A DNA stretch of 45,712 bases from positions 1-45,712 of the forward strand of contig PHFB01000014.1 in the NCBI GenBank assembly GCA_002841355.1. The letters run 5' to 3'. Each line of letters starts with the position of its first letter. The stretch's first letter is position 1. The position numbers and the translations under genes were made by a program. Positions 23,743 through 32,906 of the stretch are shown here, piece by piece. Source of the DNA: Actinobacteria bacterium HGW-Actinobacteria-1. GTDB lineage: Bacteria > Actinomycetota > Coriobacteriia > Anaerosomatales > Anaerosomataceae. Under the pieces are notes generated by a model that saw only the letters and a list, made by a program, of their open reading frames with translations, did no database searches and was not told the DNA's origin.

Positions 23743-26700
23743 GTGAGTAGGAGAGGACTATCCGTCTTCCTGACTCTGGCACTCGTCCTGGCCGCGTTCA
23801 CGGGCTTTGCCCCTGGCGCCATCGCCAAGACGACATCCAGCAATGCGGCGGCGGCCGTCGCCCAGTCGAGGATGACGAAAGCGAGGGAGCGCCGGGAGGC
23901 CGAAGTCACGCAAGCCGAGCGCGAGGCGGCTGCCGATCGTCTCAAGGCCGAGATGGCCGCAGCCGAGACGGATGCCGTCAAGCCTACGGCGGTGCCTGGC
24001 CCCGGTGGTACCCCGGACTACTTCGGAACCACACCCAACTGGGCGAACAGCCCGCTTCTGAAGAAGTTCATTCAGGAACTGCCGAAACTCTCTGTGGCGT
24101 ACCCGGACACCACGACGTACCCGGGCAGCGACTACTACGAGATCGAGCTTCAGCAGTACACGCAGAAGATGCACCCCGACCTGCCGGCGACAACGTTGCG
24201 TGGCTACGTCCAGGTGAACAAGGGCACTGACGGCGAGGGCAACAACACCATCGAACCCGACCCGATCAGCTACCTCGGCCCCACGATCTTCGCCACCAAG
24301 GACCGTCCGGTCCGCGTGAAGTTCACCAACAAGCTCCCCACCGGTGAGGGCGGCGACCTGTTCATCCCGGTCGACACCACCATCATGGGTGCGGGCATGG
24401 GGCCGCTCGGCATGTCGGCGATGCCGATGAACTACACGCAGAACCGCGCGGCAGTCCACCTGCACGGCGGAAAGACCGTCTGGATCTCCGACGGCACGCC
24501 GCACCAGTGGATCACCCCGGCTGGCGAAGACACCCCGTACCCGAAGGGCGTCAGCGTCCGGAACGTCCCGGACATGCCGGATCCGGGCGATGGTTCGACG
24601 ACGTTCTTCTACAGCAACCAGCAGAGCGCGCGCATGCTCTGGTACCACGACCACTCGTACGGCATCACCCGTTTGAACGTCTACGTTGGCGAAGCCGCCG
24701 GCTACTTCATCACGGACGATACCGAGAAGAAGCTCATCGCCGACGGAACGATCCCCGCCGAGGAGATCCCGCTCATCATCCAGGACAAGACGTTCGTTGA
24801 TGAGAGCACTATCACGACCACCGACCCGACGTGGAACTGGGGCTCCACGCCCGGCACACCGCACACGGGCGATCTGTGGTTCACGCATGTCTACATGCCG
24901 AACCAGAACCCGTCGAACATCGACGGCGTGAACCCGATGGGTCGCTGGCACTACGGTCCATGGTTCTGGCCGCCCACAACGGCGATCATGAATCCGCCGG
25001 TGCCGAACCCGTACTACATCTCGGCCGAGGCGACACCGTGGGAGAACCCCGTCGCCCCTGGCGTGCCCGACAACTCGATGGGTATGGAGGCGTTCCAGGA
25101 CACGCCGATCGTGAACGGCGCCGCATACCCGACGCTCAATGTCGACCCGAAGGCGTACCGGTTCCGCATCCTGAATGCGGCAAGCGACCGCTTCCTCGAC
25201 CTGCAGCTCTACGAAGCGGATACCTCCACGGTATCGGCGGACGGTCGCAGGCTCACCGAGGTCAAGATGGTTCCGGCCTCCATAACACCCGGCTGGCCTG
25301 AGGACTGGCCCGTCGACGGCCGAGAAGGCGGCGTCCCCGACCCCACCACCATGGGCCCCGACTGGATCCAGATCGGCACCGAGAGCGGCTTCCTCCCGAA
25401 GCCCGCTGTCTTCTCGCAGCAGCCGATCACGTGGGTCACCGACGTGACGCTCTTCAACGCCGGCAACGTGGACAAGCACACCATGCTCCTTGCTCCCGCG
25501 GAGCGCTCTGATGTTGTGCTCGACTTCTCGGCGTATGCGGGCAAGACGCTGATCCTGTACAACGACGCACCGGCTGCGTTCCCGGCAGGCGACCCGCGTT
25601 ACGACTACTACACGGGCGCTCCCGACCTAAGGGACACCGGTGGTGTGCTTGGCGCCGAGGTCGGCTTCGGGCCGAACACGCGGACGATCATGCAGATCAA
25701 CGTCGCGGACATCACCCCTGCGGATCCGTACGACCTGGACGCCCTGAACGCCGCGTTCGCGTCGACAGACACCACCGCCGGCGTCTTCGAGGCATCGCAG
25801 AACCCGATTCTCGTGCCGAACACGCGGTACGACTCGGCGTACAACAAGACGTTCCCGGCTGATGCGTACGTTCGCATCTTCCAGAACGAGTTCACGTTCA
25901 AGACGATCGACGGTACGACGGTGACGTTCCCGCTCGAGCCGAAGGCGATCCAGGATGAGATGGGCGAGACCTTCGACCAGTACGGCAGGATGATGGGGAA
26001 CCTCGGACTGGAGATGCCCGGCACGAACGCGGTCAACCAGAACTTCATCCTCTACGGCTACATGGATCCACCGACGGAGAACATGAAAGACGCCATGGAG
26101 CCGCTCACGCCGGTTCTGGGTGATGGAACACAGATCTGGAAGATCACGCACAACGGCGTGGATACGCACCCGATCCACTTCCATCTGTTCGACGTCCAGG
26201 TGATCAACCGTGTCGGCTGGGACGGATTCCTCCGCTATCCCGATGACAACGAGCTTGGGTGGAAGGACACGGTCCGGGTCAGCCCGCTTGAGGACACGAT
26301 CGTCGCGATGCGGCCGATCGTCCCCAAACAGCCGTTCGGCGTACCCGAGAGCGTCCGTCCGTTCGATCCGACGATGCCGATCGGCTCCACGATGGGCTTC
26401 ACGAACATCGACCCGCTCACCGGACAGCTGATGGATCCACCGGTCACCAACCAGCTCTTCAACTTCGGATGGGAGTACATGTGGCACTGCCACATCCTGA
26501 GCCATGAAGAGATGGACATGATGCGGCCGATCGCGGTTGATGTGCTTACCACCGTGCCTGCTGCGGCGGCACTCTCAGTTGAGGGCACGCCCGGCGCGCC
26601 GGTGACGCTCACGTGGGTCGACCCGACCCCGGGAGATGCTCCGGCAACGCTCGGCGACCCATCGAACGAGATCGGGTTCCACATCCAGCGAGCAACGTAC

Positions 26701-27825
26701 GCAGCAAACGGGACGCTCGGCGCGTACTCGACGATTGCCGAGGGGCTTGCGAACCAGACGTCCTACGTGGACACGACGACCGTGGACACTGCTACGCATC
26801 CCGCGTACCGCTACCGGGTCGTCGCGTACAACGCCTCCGGTTCGACGAACTCCAACACCGTGCTGATCGGCACACCGTTCATGCCACCGATCCGAATCTC
26901 CGGACCGGATCGCTACACGACGGCGATCGCTGCGGCCCAGACGGCATTCCCCGACTGGACGAATGTGCAGCACGTGGTGGTGGTCTCGGGCGAGACACTG
27001 GTCGATGCGCTGGCAGCATCAGGCCTGGCGGGTGCGTATGACGGCCCGCTGCTCTTCACGCAGTCGAACGTGCTGACGGCAGCCACGCGCAACGCCATCG
27101 CAGCGATGCCGGCCGGCGTTAAGGTCCACATCGTCGGAGGTACGCCTGCCGTCTCCGCAAGCGTTGCATCAGCGCTGAGCAGCATCGCAAGCGTCAGCAG
27201 CGTCGACCGGACGTCGGGTAGCGACCGCTATGCAACCGCAGCCGCGGTAGCCACCAAGATGAAGGTGGTCCTCGGCGGTGCGTTCCCGAACAAGGTCTTC
27301 ATCGCGAACGGCTCGGACGCCAACAACATGTACGACGCGATCGTCGCATCTCCGGCATCATCGAACGCTCACCTTCCCGTGCTTCTGGTGAGCGCGACAT
27401 CGGTGCCGGCTGCAACGTCGGGCGCCATCTCGGCACTTGGCATCACACAGAAGTACATCGTCGGTGGCACACCCGCTGTGAGCGCCTCGATCGCGACTCA
27501 GCTGGGAGTCGCGCCAGGTGACCGAATCTCCGGTTCCGACCGGTACGGCACGGCCGTAGCGTTCGCACAGCGTGCGAACACCGAAGGCTGGCTCACCTAC
27601 ACCAACGTCGGGCTCACATCGGCGATCGTCGACGGGCTCTCCGGTGGCGCGATGATGGGCAAGCTCGGTGGTCCACTGCTGCTTACGAGCAGCACCTCGC
27701 TGCCCACGACGACGCGGGACTTCCTCGTCGCCAACAAGATGGCGATCATGCAGTCATACGTGTTCGGTGCAACCAACGTAGTGAGCACGAACGTGTACAA
27801 CGCGATCAGCTCCGCGCTACAGTAG
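23743..27825 (+). CDS. Giant secreted multicopper oxidase with Fn3-like domain and three CWB2 repeats
   Basis: About 1,360 residues. The GTG at 23743 is preferred over the ATG at 23737 because AAAGGAGG ends 8 bases before it. A signal peptide (LSVFLTLALVLAAFTGF...AIA) and a charged, coiled-coil-like stretch (about 35-85) come first. The multicopper oxidase unit (about 90-935) has all four copper motifs: VHLHGG (~239), WYHDHSYG (~302), HPIHFHLFD (~808) and WHCHILSHEEMDMM (~914), including the T1 Cys, His and Met. An Fn3-like domain (about 945-1042) and three CWB2 repeats (ISGPDRYTTA, TSGSDRYATA, ISGSDRYGTA) follow. This is a wall-attached oxidase; possible substrates are Mn(II), Fe(II), Cu(I) or phenolics. 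Function is not settled by sequence. A terminator follows at 27840. Confidence 0.93.
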   Translation: MSRRGLSVFLTLALVLAAFTGFAPGAIAKTTSSNAAAAVAQSRMTKARERREAEVTQAEREAAADRLKAEMAAAETDAVKPTAVPGPGGTPDYFGTTPNWANSPLLKKFIQELPKLSVAYPDTTTYPGSDYYEIELQQYTQKMHPDLPATTLRGYVQVNKGTDGEGNNTIEPDPISYLGPTIFATKDRPVRVKFTNKLPTGEGGDLFIPVDTTIMGAGMGPLGMSAMPMNYTQNRAAVHLHGGKTVWISDGTPHQWITPAGEDTPYPKGVSVRNVPDMPDPGDGSTTFFYSNQQSARMLWYHDHSYGITRLNVYVGEAAGYFITDDTEKKLIADGTIPAEEIPLIIQDKTFVDESTITTTDPTWNWGSTPGTPHTGDLWFTHVYMPNQNPSNIDGVNPMGRWHYGPWFWPPTTAIMNPPVPNPYYISAEATPWENPVAPGVPDNSMGMEAFQDTPIVNGAAYPTLNVDPKAYRFRILNAASDRFLDLQLYEADTSTVSADGRRLTEVKMVPASITPGWPEDWPVDGREGGVPDPTTMGPDWIQIGTESGFLPKPAVFSQQPITWVTDVTLFNAGNVDKHTMLLAPAERSDVVLDFSAYAGKTLILYNDAPAAFPAGDPRYDYYTGAPDLRDTGGVLGAEVGFGPNTRTIMQINVADITPADPYDLDALNAAFASTDTTAGVFEASQNPILVPNTRYDSAYNKTFPADAYVRIFQNEFTFKTIDGTTVTFPLEPKAIQDEMGETFDQYGRMMGNLGLEMPGTNAVNQNFILYGYMDPPTENMKDAMEPLTPVLGDGTQIWKITHNGVDTHPIHFHLFDVQVINRVGWDGFLRYPDDNELGWKDTVRVSPLEDTIVAMRPIVPKQPFGVPESVRPFDPTMPIGSTMGFTNIDPLTGQLMDPPVTNQLFNFGWEYMWHCHILSHEEMDMMRPIAVDVLTTVPAAAALSVEGTPGAPVTLTWVDPTPGDAPATLGDPSNEIGFHIQRATYAANGTLGAYSTIAEGLANQTSYVDTTTVDTATHPAYRYRVVAYNASGSTNSNTVLIGTPFMPPIRISGPDRYTTAIAAAQTAFPDWTNVQHVVVVSGETLVDALAASGLAGAYDGPLLFTQSNVLTAATRNAIAAMPAGVKVHIVGGTPAVSASVASALSSIASVSSVDRTSGSDRYATAAAVATKMKVVLGGAFPNKVFIANGSDANNMYDAIVASPASSNAHLPVLLVSATSVPAATSGAISALGITQKYIVGGTPAVSASIATQLGVAPGDRISGSDRYGTAVAFAQRANTEGWLTYTNVGLTSAIVDGLSGGAMMGKLGGPLLLTSSTSLPTTTRDFLVANKMAIMQSYVFGATNVVSTNVYNAISSALQ

Positions 27826-27839
27826 TCACAGCAGCACGT

Positions 27840-27878
27840 AAGAACGCCCCACCGGCGACCGGCCGATGGGGCGTTCTT
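27840..27878. terminator. Bidirectional terminator between multicopper oxidase and arcC
   Basis: AAGAACGCCCCA (27840-27851) pairs perfectly with TGGGGCGTTCTT (27867-27878), with inner CCGG/CCGG pairing, between convergent genes. T-rich ends are present in both directions. Confidence 0.82.
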
Positions 27879-27892
27879 CGTTGATGCAGCGC

Positions 27893-28834
27893 CTAGCGGC
27901 GCTCCTCCGGCACCTCGCACACCACGTTCGTGCCGGCCTCACCGGCCACGATACGCGTGATGTCCTCGAGCCTGCCGACCGCCGCTCTGTTGCAGGTCGC
28001 CTTCACGAACCGCTTCGCGGCTTCGACCTTCGGGCCCATCGAACCTGCAGCGAACTCGTACTGGTCGAGCTCCTCGGGAGTCGTCCAGCCAACCGTGCGC
28101 TGCTCGGGCGTGTCCCAGTCCAGACAGACGCCCTCGGCGTCGGTCGCCATGATGAAGAGGTCGGCGCCAAGCTCGCGGGCGAGCAGCTCGGCCGCGAAGT
28201 CCTTGTCGATAACGGCCTCGATACCAACCAGTGTGCGGGTGCCGTCCGGCAGGTAGACGGTCGGGATGCCGCCGCCGCCTGCGCAGATGACGACCGCGCC
28301 CTTCTCGACGAGCCACCGCACCGGGTTGATCTCGAAGATGCGCTTCGGCTCGGGCGACGCGACGACGCGGCGCCACGAACGGCCGTCGGCCTTGAAGACC
28401 CAGCCCTTCTTGGCTGCGAGCGCGTCAGCGTCCTCTTTGGTGTAGCAGGGGCCCACGAACTTCGTCGGGTTCTGGAACGCGGGATCCTTCGGGTCGACTT
28501 CCACCATCGTGAGCAGGGTTGCGAGGTGCTTCTCGAACGGCAGGACGTTGCCCAGCTCCTGCTCGACCATGTACGCGATCATGCCTTGTGTCTGCGCACC
28601 AAGCACGTCGAGCGGGTACGGTTCGACGTCGGTGTATGCAGCAGCCTGCAGCGCAAGCAGCCCTACCTGTGGGCCGTTGCCATGGGCGATCACCAAGTTG
28701 TGTTGCTCGGCAAGCGGGGCAAGCGCCTTCGCTGCGATGCGCACGTTCGCACGCTGCGCCTCCGCAGTCATCGGATCGCTTCGGCGCAACAGCGCGTTGC
28801 CGCCGAGCGCCACCACGATGGTCAGCTTCTCCAT
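27893..28834 (-). CDS. arcC: Carbamate kinase
   Basis: 313 residues; AAGGAG lies 7 bases before the ATG. It transfers the phosphate of carbamoyl phosphate to ADP, yielding ATP, the energy-producing last step of the arginine deiminase pathway. Amino-acid-kinase motifs are complete: [10 protein letters not shown] at the N-terminus, [54 protein letters not shown] and [14 protein letters not shown]. The length is that of the family (about 310). The arginine deiminase gene is on the same strand 2.7 kb upstream, with an acyltransferase pair on the other strand between them. No ornithine carbamoyltransferase gene is seen in the window. Confidence 0.96.
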   Translation of the reverse strand: MEKLTIVVALGGNALLRRSDPMTAEAQRANVRIAAKALAPLAEQHNLVIAHGNGPQVGLLALQAAAYTDVEPYPLDVLGAQTQGMIAYMVEQELGNVLPFEKHLATLLTMVEVDPKDPAFQNPTKFVGPCYTKEDADALAAKKGWVFKADGRSWRRVVASPEPKRIFEINPVRWLVEKGAVVICAGGGGIPTVYLPDGTRTLVGIEAVIDKDFAAELLARELGADLFIMATDAEGVCLDWDTPEQRTVGWTTPEELDQYEFAAGSMGPKVEAAKRFVKATCNRAAVGRLEDITRIVAGEAGTNVVCEVPEERR

Positions 28835-28877
28835 CCACGATCTCCTTCGTCATCACTGGTCATTGCAGCACGATCGT

Positions 28878-28894
28878 ATGCAGAAACATTGCAT
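28878..28894. promoter_or_regulatory. Palindrome ATGCA-N7-TGCAT upstream of arcC
   Basis: A perfect 5+5 palindrome, ATGCA (28878-28882) and TGCAT (28890-28894), lies 44-60 bases before the arcC start in the arcC/MBOAT divergent spacer. Its AT-rich spacing recalls ArgR-type boxes, but the match is loose. Confidence 0.35.
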
Positions 28895-28942
28895 GCCGAT
28901 ACATACTACCCTGTCGGACGACGCGCCAGCCAAGAATCCCTA

Positions 28943-28951
28943 TGCTAGAAT
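28943..28951 (+). promoter_or_regulatory. Possible extended -10 promoter of the MBOAT operon
   Basis: TGCTAGAAT (28943-28951) fits an extended -10 element (TGN followed by TAGAAT), 37 bases before the chosen GTG start. No good -35 is visible. Confidence 0.4.
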
Positions 28952-28987
28952 CCGCACACGTTGACGGCACTGCTCGCGGGAGGGTTC

Positions 28988-30475
28988 GTGCAGTTCACCT
29001 CGCTAGAGTACCTGCTCTTCCTCGGCCTGTCGGTGGCCGTCTACTTCGCGCTCCCGGGACCGCGAACGAGGACGCTCTGGCTCCTGGCGGCAAGCTACAC
29101 GTTCTACTTCTCCTTATCGGCACGCTGGACGCTCGCTCTGATGGCGATCACCGCCATCGGCTACGCGTTCGGCCTGGTGATAGCCGCTTCTGGTGTTGGT
29201 ACTCCCGTGCACCGGAAGACGAAGCGCCTGCTTGCCGCTGGCATCGTGCTTGTGGCCGGGGCGCTCTTCTACTTCAAGTACGCCGCCTTCTCGGCGGGGC
29301 TCCTCAACAGCGGACTCGCGCTGGCGGGCGTGAGCTGGCGCTCCCCCGCGCTCGCGATCGCGCTGCCGGTGGGCATCTCGTTCTGGACGTTCCAGTCGAT
29401 CGCGTACCTGGTCGACGTCGCGAAAGGCACCGTGTCGCCCGAGCGCAACCCGCTGCGCTATGCGCTCTTCATCGCCTTCTTCCCCCAGGTCACCGCGGGG
29501 CCGATCGCACGAGCCGGTCAGCTCCTCCCTCAGCTTGCCGAGAAGCGCCCGTTCGATTACGAGCGCATGCGCTCGGCCCTCGTGCTGATGGCGTGGGGCT
29601 TCTTCAAGAAGCTCGTGGTCGCCGACCCGCTCGGCGTCGTGGTCCACACCGTCTTCTCCAAGCCGCACGATTTCGGCGACAACGGCATCGTGCTCGCGGG
29701 TGCGGCCGTAGCGTTCGCGGTGCAGATCTACTGCGACTTCTCGGGATACACCGATCTCGCCCGCGGCGCCGCGCGTCTGTTCGGCATCGACCTCATGCCG
29801 AACTTCGCACGGCCGTATGCCGCGCGCTCGATCAAGGAGTTCTGGCGCCGCTGGCACATGACGCTCATGAGCTGGCTGAAGGATTACGTCTACATCCCGC
29901 TCGGCGGTAGCCGGGTCTCGAAGTGGCGACGCTACGGCAACATCCTCGCCGTCTTCCTCTTCAGCGGCCTGTGGCACGGTGCCGGGTTCACGTTCATCGT
30001 GTGGGGCCTCTTAAATGGCCTCTACCAGGTGCTCGGCGAGCTGCTCGAGCCCGCTCGCGCACGCATGCTCGCACTCGTCCGCATCACCCGCGATGGCGCG
30101 CTCCACCACGCGCTCCAGGTGCTCACGACCTTCGGGCTCGCCACCATCGCGTGGGTGTTCTTCCGCGCCGAGTCGCTCTCCGACGCCCTCTACATCCTGC
30201 CGAGGATGTTCTGGCTCGACCCGCGCCCGCTCCTCTCTGGCGGCATCCCCGACCTCGGACTCGCGAAGGCGCAGCTGCTGGTGACCGCGGTCGCGATCGT
30301 GGTGGTGTTCGGGCTGGAGTACCTCTCGGCAAGACGGGACCTGACGGCGCTGCTCTATCGCCAGCACGTCGCGGTGCGCTGGGCCGTCTACTACGGCGCC
30401 GCGCTTGCGATCCTCATCTTCGGCTACTACGGGCCGATGTCCACCGCCGCCGACTTCGCCTACTTCAAGTTCTAG
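28988..30475 (+). CDS. MBOAT membrane O-acyltransferase (AlgI/DltB-like)
   Basis: 495 residues from a GTG at 28988 with GGGAGGG just upstream; a TTG at 28961 is in frame but lacks a site. About ten membrane helices. The AlgI/PatA-type MBOAT signatures are strong: CDFSGYTDLARG, FARPYAARSIKEFWRRWHMTL, DYVYIPLGGSR, and SGLWHGAGFTFIVWG with the catalytic His near residue 330. Such proteins pass acyl (usually acetyl) groups across the membrane to an extracytoplasmic glycan or wall polymer. The next gene, 3 bp downstream, encodes the expected SGNH-like partner. The polymer modified is unknown. Confidence 0.93.
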   Translation: MQFTSLEYLLFLGLSVAVYFALPGPRTRTLWLLAASYTFYFSLSARWTLALMAITAIGYAFGLVIAASGVGTPVHRKTKRLLAAGIVLVAGALFYFKYAAFSAGLLNSGLALAGVSWRSPALAIALPVGISFWTFQSIAYLVDVAKGTVSPERNPLRYALFIAFFPQVTAGPIARAGQLLPQLAEKRPFDYERMRSALVLMAWGFFKKLVVADPLGVVVHTVFSKPHDFGDNGIVLAGAAVAFAVQIYCDFSGYTDLARGAARLFGIDLMPNFARPYAARSIKEFWRRWHMTLMSWLKDYVYIPLGGSRVSKWRRYGNILAVFLFSGLWHGAGFTFIVWGLLNGLYQVLGELLEPARARMLALVRITRDGALHHALQVLTTFGLATIAWVFFRAESLSDALYILPRMFWLDPRPLLSGGIPDLGLAKAQLLVTAVAIVVVFGLEYLSARRDLTALLYRQHVAVRWAVYYGAALAILIFGYYGPMSTAADFAYFKF

Positions 30476-30478
30476 GAC

Positions 30479-31567
30479 ATGCCGATGCCGCGATCAGCCG
30501 ATAACCGCCGAACCCGCCGCCTGCTGGCGTCGCTCGCCTTCTGCGTGCTGCTCCTCACCATCCTCACGCTCGCGAGCGCGGTCGTGAAGCCGGGGCGCAA
30601 CGGCATCGACGGCCAGGGCGGCAGCGCCTGGACGACGTACCGCGAGCTGCCGTCGGACTCGGTCGACGTGCTCTTCCTCGGCAACTCGCACGTCTTCGTG
30701 GGCGTCGACCCTGCCGAGGTGTGGCGCACGCGAGGGATTCCGTCCTTCGTGCTGGGCGGGCCTACGCAGCAGCTCAAGCTCACCCGCTTCTACCTTGCCG
30801 AGGCCCTCAAGACGCAGCGCCCCAGGGTCGTGGCGCTCGAGCTCTCGTCGATCGCGTACGGCGAGACGCATTTCAACCGCGAATTCCAGCAGATCAATGT
30901 GGGCTACATGCCGCTTTCCGCCGAGAAGCTGAAGGCCGCGTTCCTCTCCACGCCGCCAAGCGAGCGGGCGGGCGTGCTCGTGGACCTGTGGACGTACCAC
31001 GGCCGTTGGTCGAGCCTCACGAAACGCGACTTCGACCTGCTCGGCAAGAACCGGGGTGGCGAGTTCCTGAACGGCTTCCTGCCCAAGCGCGGGTCCGTGG
31101 AGGTCACGCCCACCGCATCGCCGATGCCCGAGGACGTACGCGCACGGGCGGATGCGGCACTCGCGTACAACCTGCCGTACCTGCGCGAGATCGCGGGCAT
31201 TTGCGAGGACGCGGACGCTGAGCTGCTGCTCTTCCTCACGCCCACCGGCCCGCCGAACGCATACAGCTACCAGCTCGAGAAGGTCGAGGCGGTTCTTGGC
31301 AGCGAGTTCGACAACGTGCGCACGCTCGACCTGAGCGAGCCCGGCTCGGTACCGGGGCTCTCGTACGAGACCGACTTCATCGACGGCGGTCACCTCACGT
31401 ACACGGGTGCCGCGAAGATGTCAGCTGCGCTGGCGACCGCACTTGGCGACGAGTACTCGCTCCCCGATCGGCGCAGCGAGTCGGGTGACCGAACGGCGCG
31501 GTGGACGAGCGGGCTCGCGAAGCACGACGCCTACCTTCGCTCCTTTGGAAGCGCGACGGGCGACTAG
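30479..31567 (+). CDS. SGNH-like extracytoplasmic acyltransferase partner of the MBOAT protein
   Basis: 362 residues with one N-terminal membrane anchor (LLASLAFCVLLLTILTLASAVV), so the bulk lies outside the membrane. VLFLGNSHVFVGVDP carries the nucleophile Ser (block I). FIDGGHLTYTGAAKM near the C-terminus carries the Asp/His pair of the SGNH triad. The layout resembles the DltD/AlgJ/AlgX-type partners that complete O-acylation after an MBOAT protein. The gene starts 3 bp after the MBOAT stop and is surely co-transcribed. Its own stop shares a CTAG (31564-31567) with the convergent arcA. Substrate unknown. Confidence 0.82.
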   Translation: MPMPRSADNRRTRRLLASLAFCVLLLTILTLASAVVKPGRNGIDGQGGSAWTTYRELPSDSVDVLFLGNSHVFVGVDPAEVWRTRGIPSFVLGGPTQQLKLTRFYLAEALKTQRPRVVALELSSIAYGETHFNREFQQINVGYMPLSAEKLKAAFLSTPPSERAGVLVDLWTYHGRWSSLTKRDFDLLGKNRGGEFLNGFLPKRGSVEVTPTASPMPEDVRARADAALAYNLPYLREIAGICEDADAELLLFLTPTGPPNAYSYQLEKVEAVLGSEFDNVRTLDLSEPGSVPGLSYETDFIDGGHLTYTGAAKMSAALATALGDEYSLPDRRSESGDRTARWTSGLAKHDAYLRSFGSATGD

Positions 31568-32832
31568 TCGAGCGAGTCGCGGGAGATCGGGCACGTCATG
31601 CAATGGCAGCCGCCGCGACCCTTGCCAAGCTCGCTGCCCTCGATCTCGAAGACCTCGATGCCCGCGTTGCGCAGCGCCGCGTTCGTGTGCGTGTTCTTCG
31701 AGTAGCCGATGACCACGCCCGGCTCAAGCGCGACGACGTTGTTGCCGTCGTCCCACTGCTCGCGCGCTGACTGGAACGCATCGCCGCCCGTGGGCACCAC
31801 GCGCATCTTCTTCACCTTCAGCGCGTCGGCAACGGCCTCAAGCAGGCCCTTCTCGGCGGTGATCTCGAAGGAGTCCTTCTTGTCGCCGGGTCGGATGCTA
31901 TAGACCTGCATCGCCTCGATGACCTGCGGGTACATCGTCACGGCGTCGCGATCGATGAAGCCGAAGACGGTGTCGATGTGCATGTACGCCCGGTCGACCG
32001 GCATGCGGCACGCGATGATCCGCTCGGCAGCGCCTGCCGAGAAGAGCGAGCGCGCCAGATGCTCCACCATGCGGCCGGTGGAGCGCTCCCCCATACCCAC
32101 GAGCACGGTCTTGTTGCCGATCGGCATGAGGTCGCCGCCCTCGAGCGAGTTGCCCTGGCCGAGGTCCTCCACGCCGAACCGGCCGGCGTCGCCTTCCGGC
32201 GGATACCAGAACTGGAAGTCCGCCTCGGCGAAGCGCGGGTGGTAGCGGTAGATGATCGAGGTGTTCACGACCTCCAGGCGCCGCGCGTGCCAGAAGAGCG
32301 GCGGCAGGATCACGCCGCCGTAGAGCCACGCGCTGGAGTCGCGCGTGAAGAGGCTGTTCGGGAGCGGCGGCAGCACGAAGGAGTTCGGCTCGGCGAGAAC
32401 GGCGCCGAGCGAGTGGCGGTTGAGGGCGTCCAGGTCGAAGCCTTCCAGCTCCTCGATGAGCAGACCGCTCACGAGCGCCTCCGCCAACTGCTGCGGTGGC
32501 ATGCCGAGCAGGAACGCCCGCAGATCGCGCACCATCGAAGGGCCGACGGTGTACGAGGAGACGAGCCGCGTCACGACATCGGCGCGTGCCTCGGCAGATG
32601 CCGAGAGGGTCTCGACGAGCAGATCGAAGAGGTAGAGCACCTCCACGCCGCGGTCGCGCATGACGGCCGTGAAGGCGTCGTGCTCGCGCTGCGCGCGCTC
32701 CACCCACACGAGGTCGTCAAACAGAAAGCGCTCGCGATTATGCGGAGTGAGCCGCTCGAGCGCGAGGCCCGGACGATGTACCAGCACCGTTCTGAGCTTG
32801 CCGACTTCGGAGTATGCACCGAGCGTTGTCAT
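31564..32832 (-). CDS. arcA: Arginine deiminase
   Basis: 422 residues from the ATG at 32832; the in-frame extension to 32985 lies beyond a plausible start. The enzyme hydrolyses L-arginine to citrulline and ammonia. Guanidino-group-modifying fold motifs are present: SEVGKLRTVLVHRPGLALERLTP at the N-terminus, SLFTRDSSAW, NSLEGGDLMPIG, YMHIDTVFGFID (His and Asp), VPTGGDAF, and the catalytic Cys in GRGGCHCMTCPISRD. That last segment differs from the common GG.RCMSMPL form, but the nucleophile position is kept. It shares a CTAG with the SGNH gene stop. The carbamate kinase gene is nearby on the same strand. Confidence 0.93.
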   Translation of the reverse strand: MTTLGAYSEVGKLRTVLVHRPGLALERLTPHNRERFLFDDLVWVERAQREHDAFTAVMRDRGVEVLYLFDLLVETLSASAEARADVVTRLVSSYTVGPSMVRDLRAFLLGMPPQQLAEALVSGLLIEELEGFDLDALNRHSLGAVLAEPNSFVLPPLPNSLFTRDSSAWLYGGVILPPLFWHARRLEVVNTSIIYRYHPRFAEADFQFWYPPEGDAGRFGVEDLGQGNSLEGGDLMPIGNKTVLVGMGERSTGRMVEHLARSLFSAGAAERIIACRMPVDRAYMHIDTVFGFIDRDAVTMYPQVIEAMQVYSIRPGDKKDSFEITAEKGLLEAVADALKVKKMRVVPTGGDAFQSAREQWDDGNNVVALEPGVVIGYSKNTHTNAALRNAGIEVFEIEGSELGKGRGGCHCMTCPISRDSLD

Positions 32833-32906
32833 GTGACCCGACCTTCTGCGCGGATTCAGCTGCCACGCCATTCTATCCGGTCGAGCGACGATGTGTAGCC
32901 GAAACG

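Noticed and set aside
23758-25479. 573-residue minus-strand frame opposite the multicopper oxidase
   Set aside because: Arg/Val-rich shadow without motifs; the copper-binding motifs are on the plus strand.
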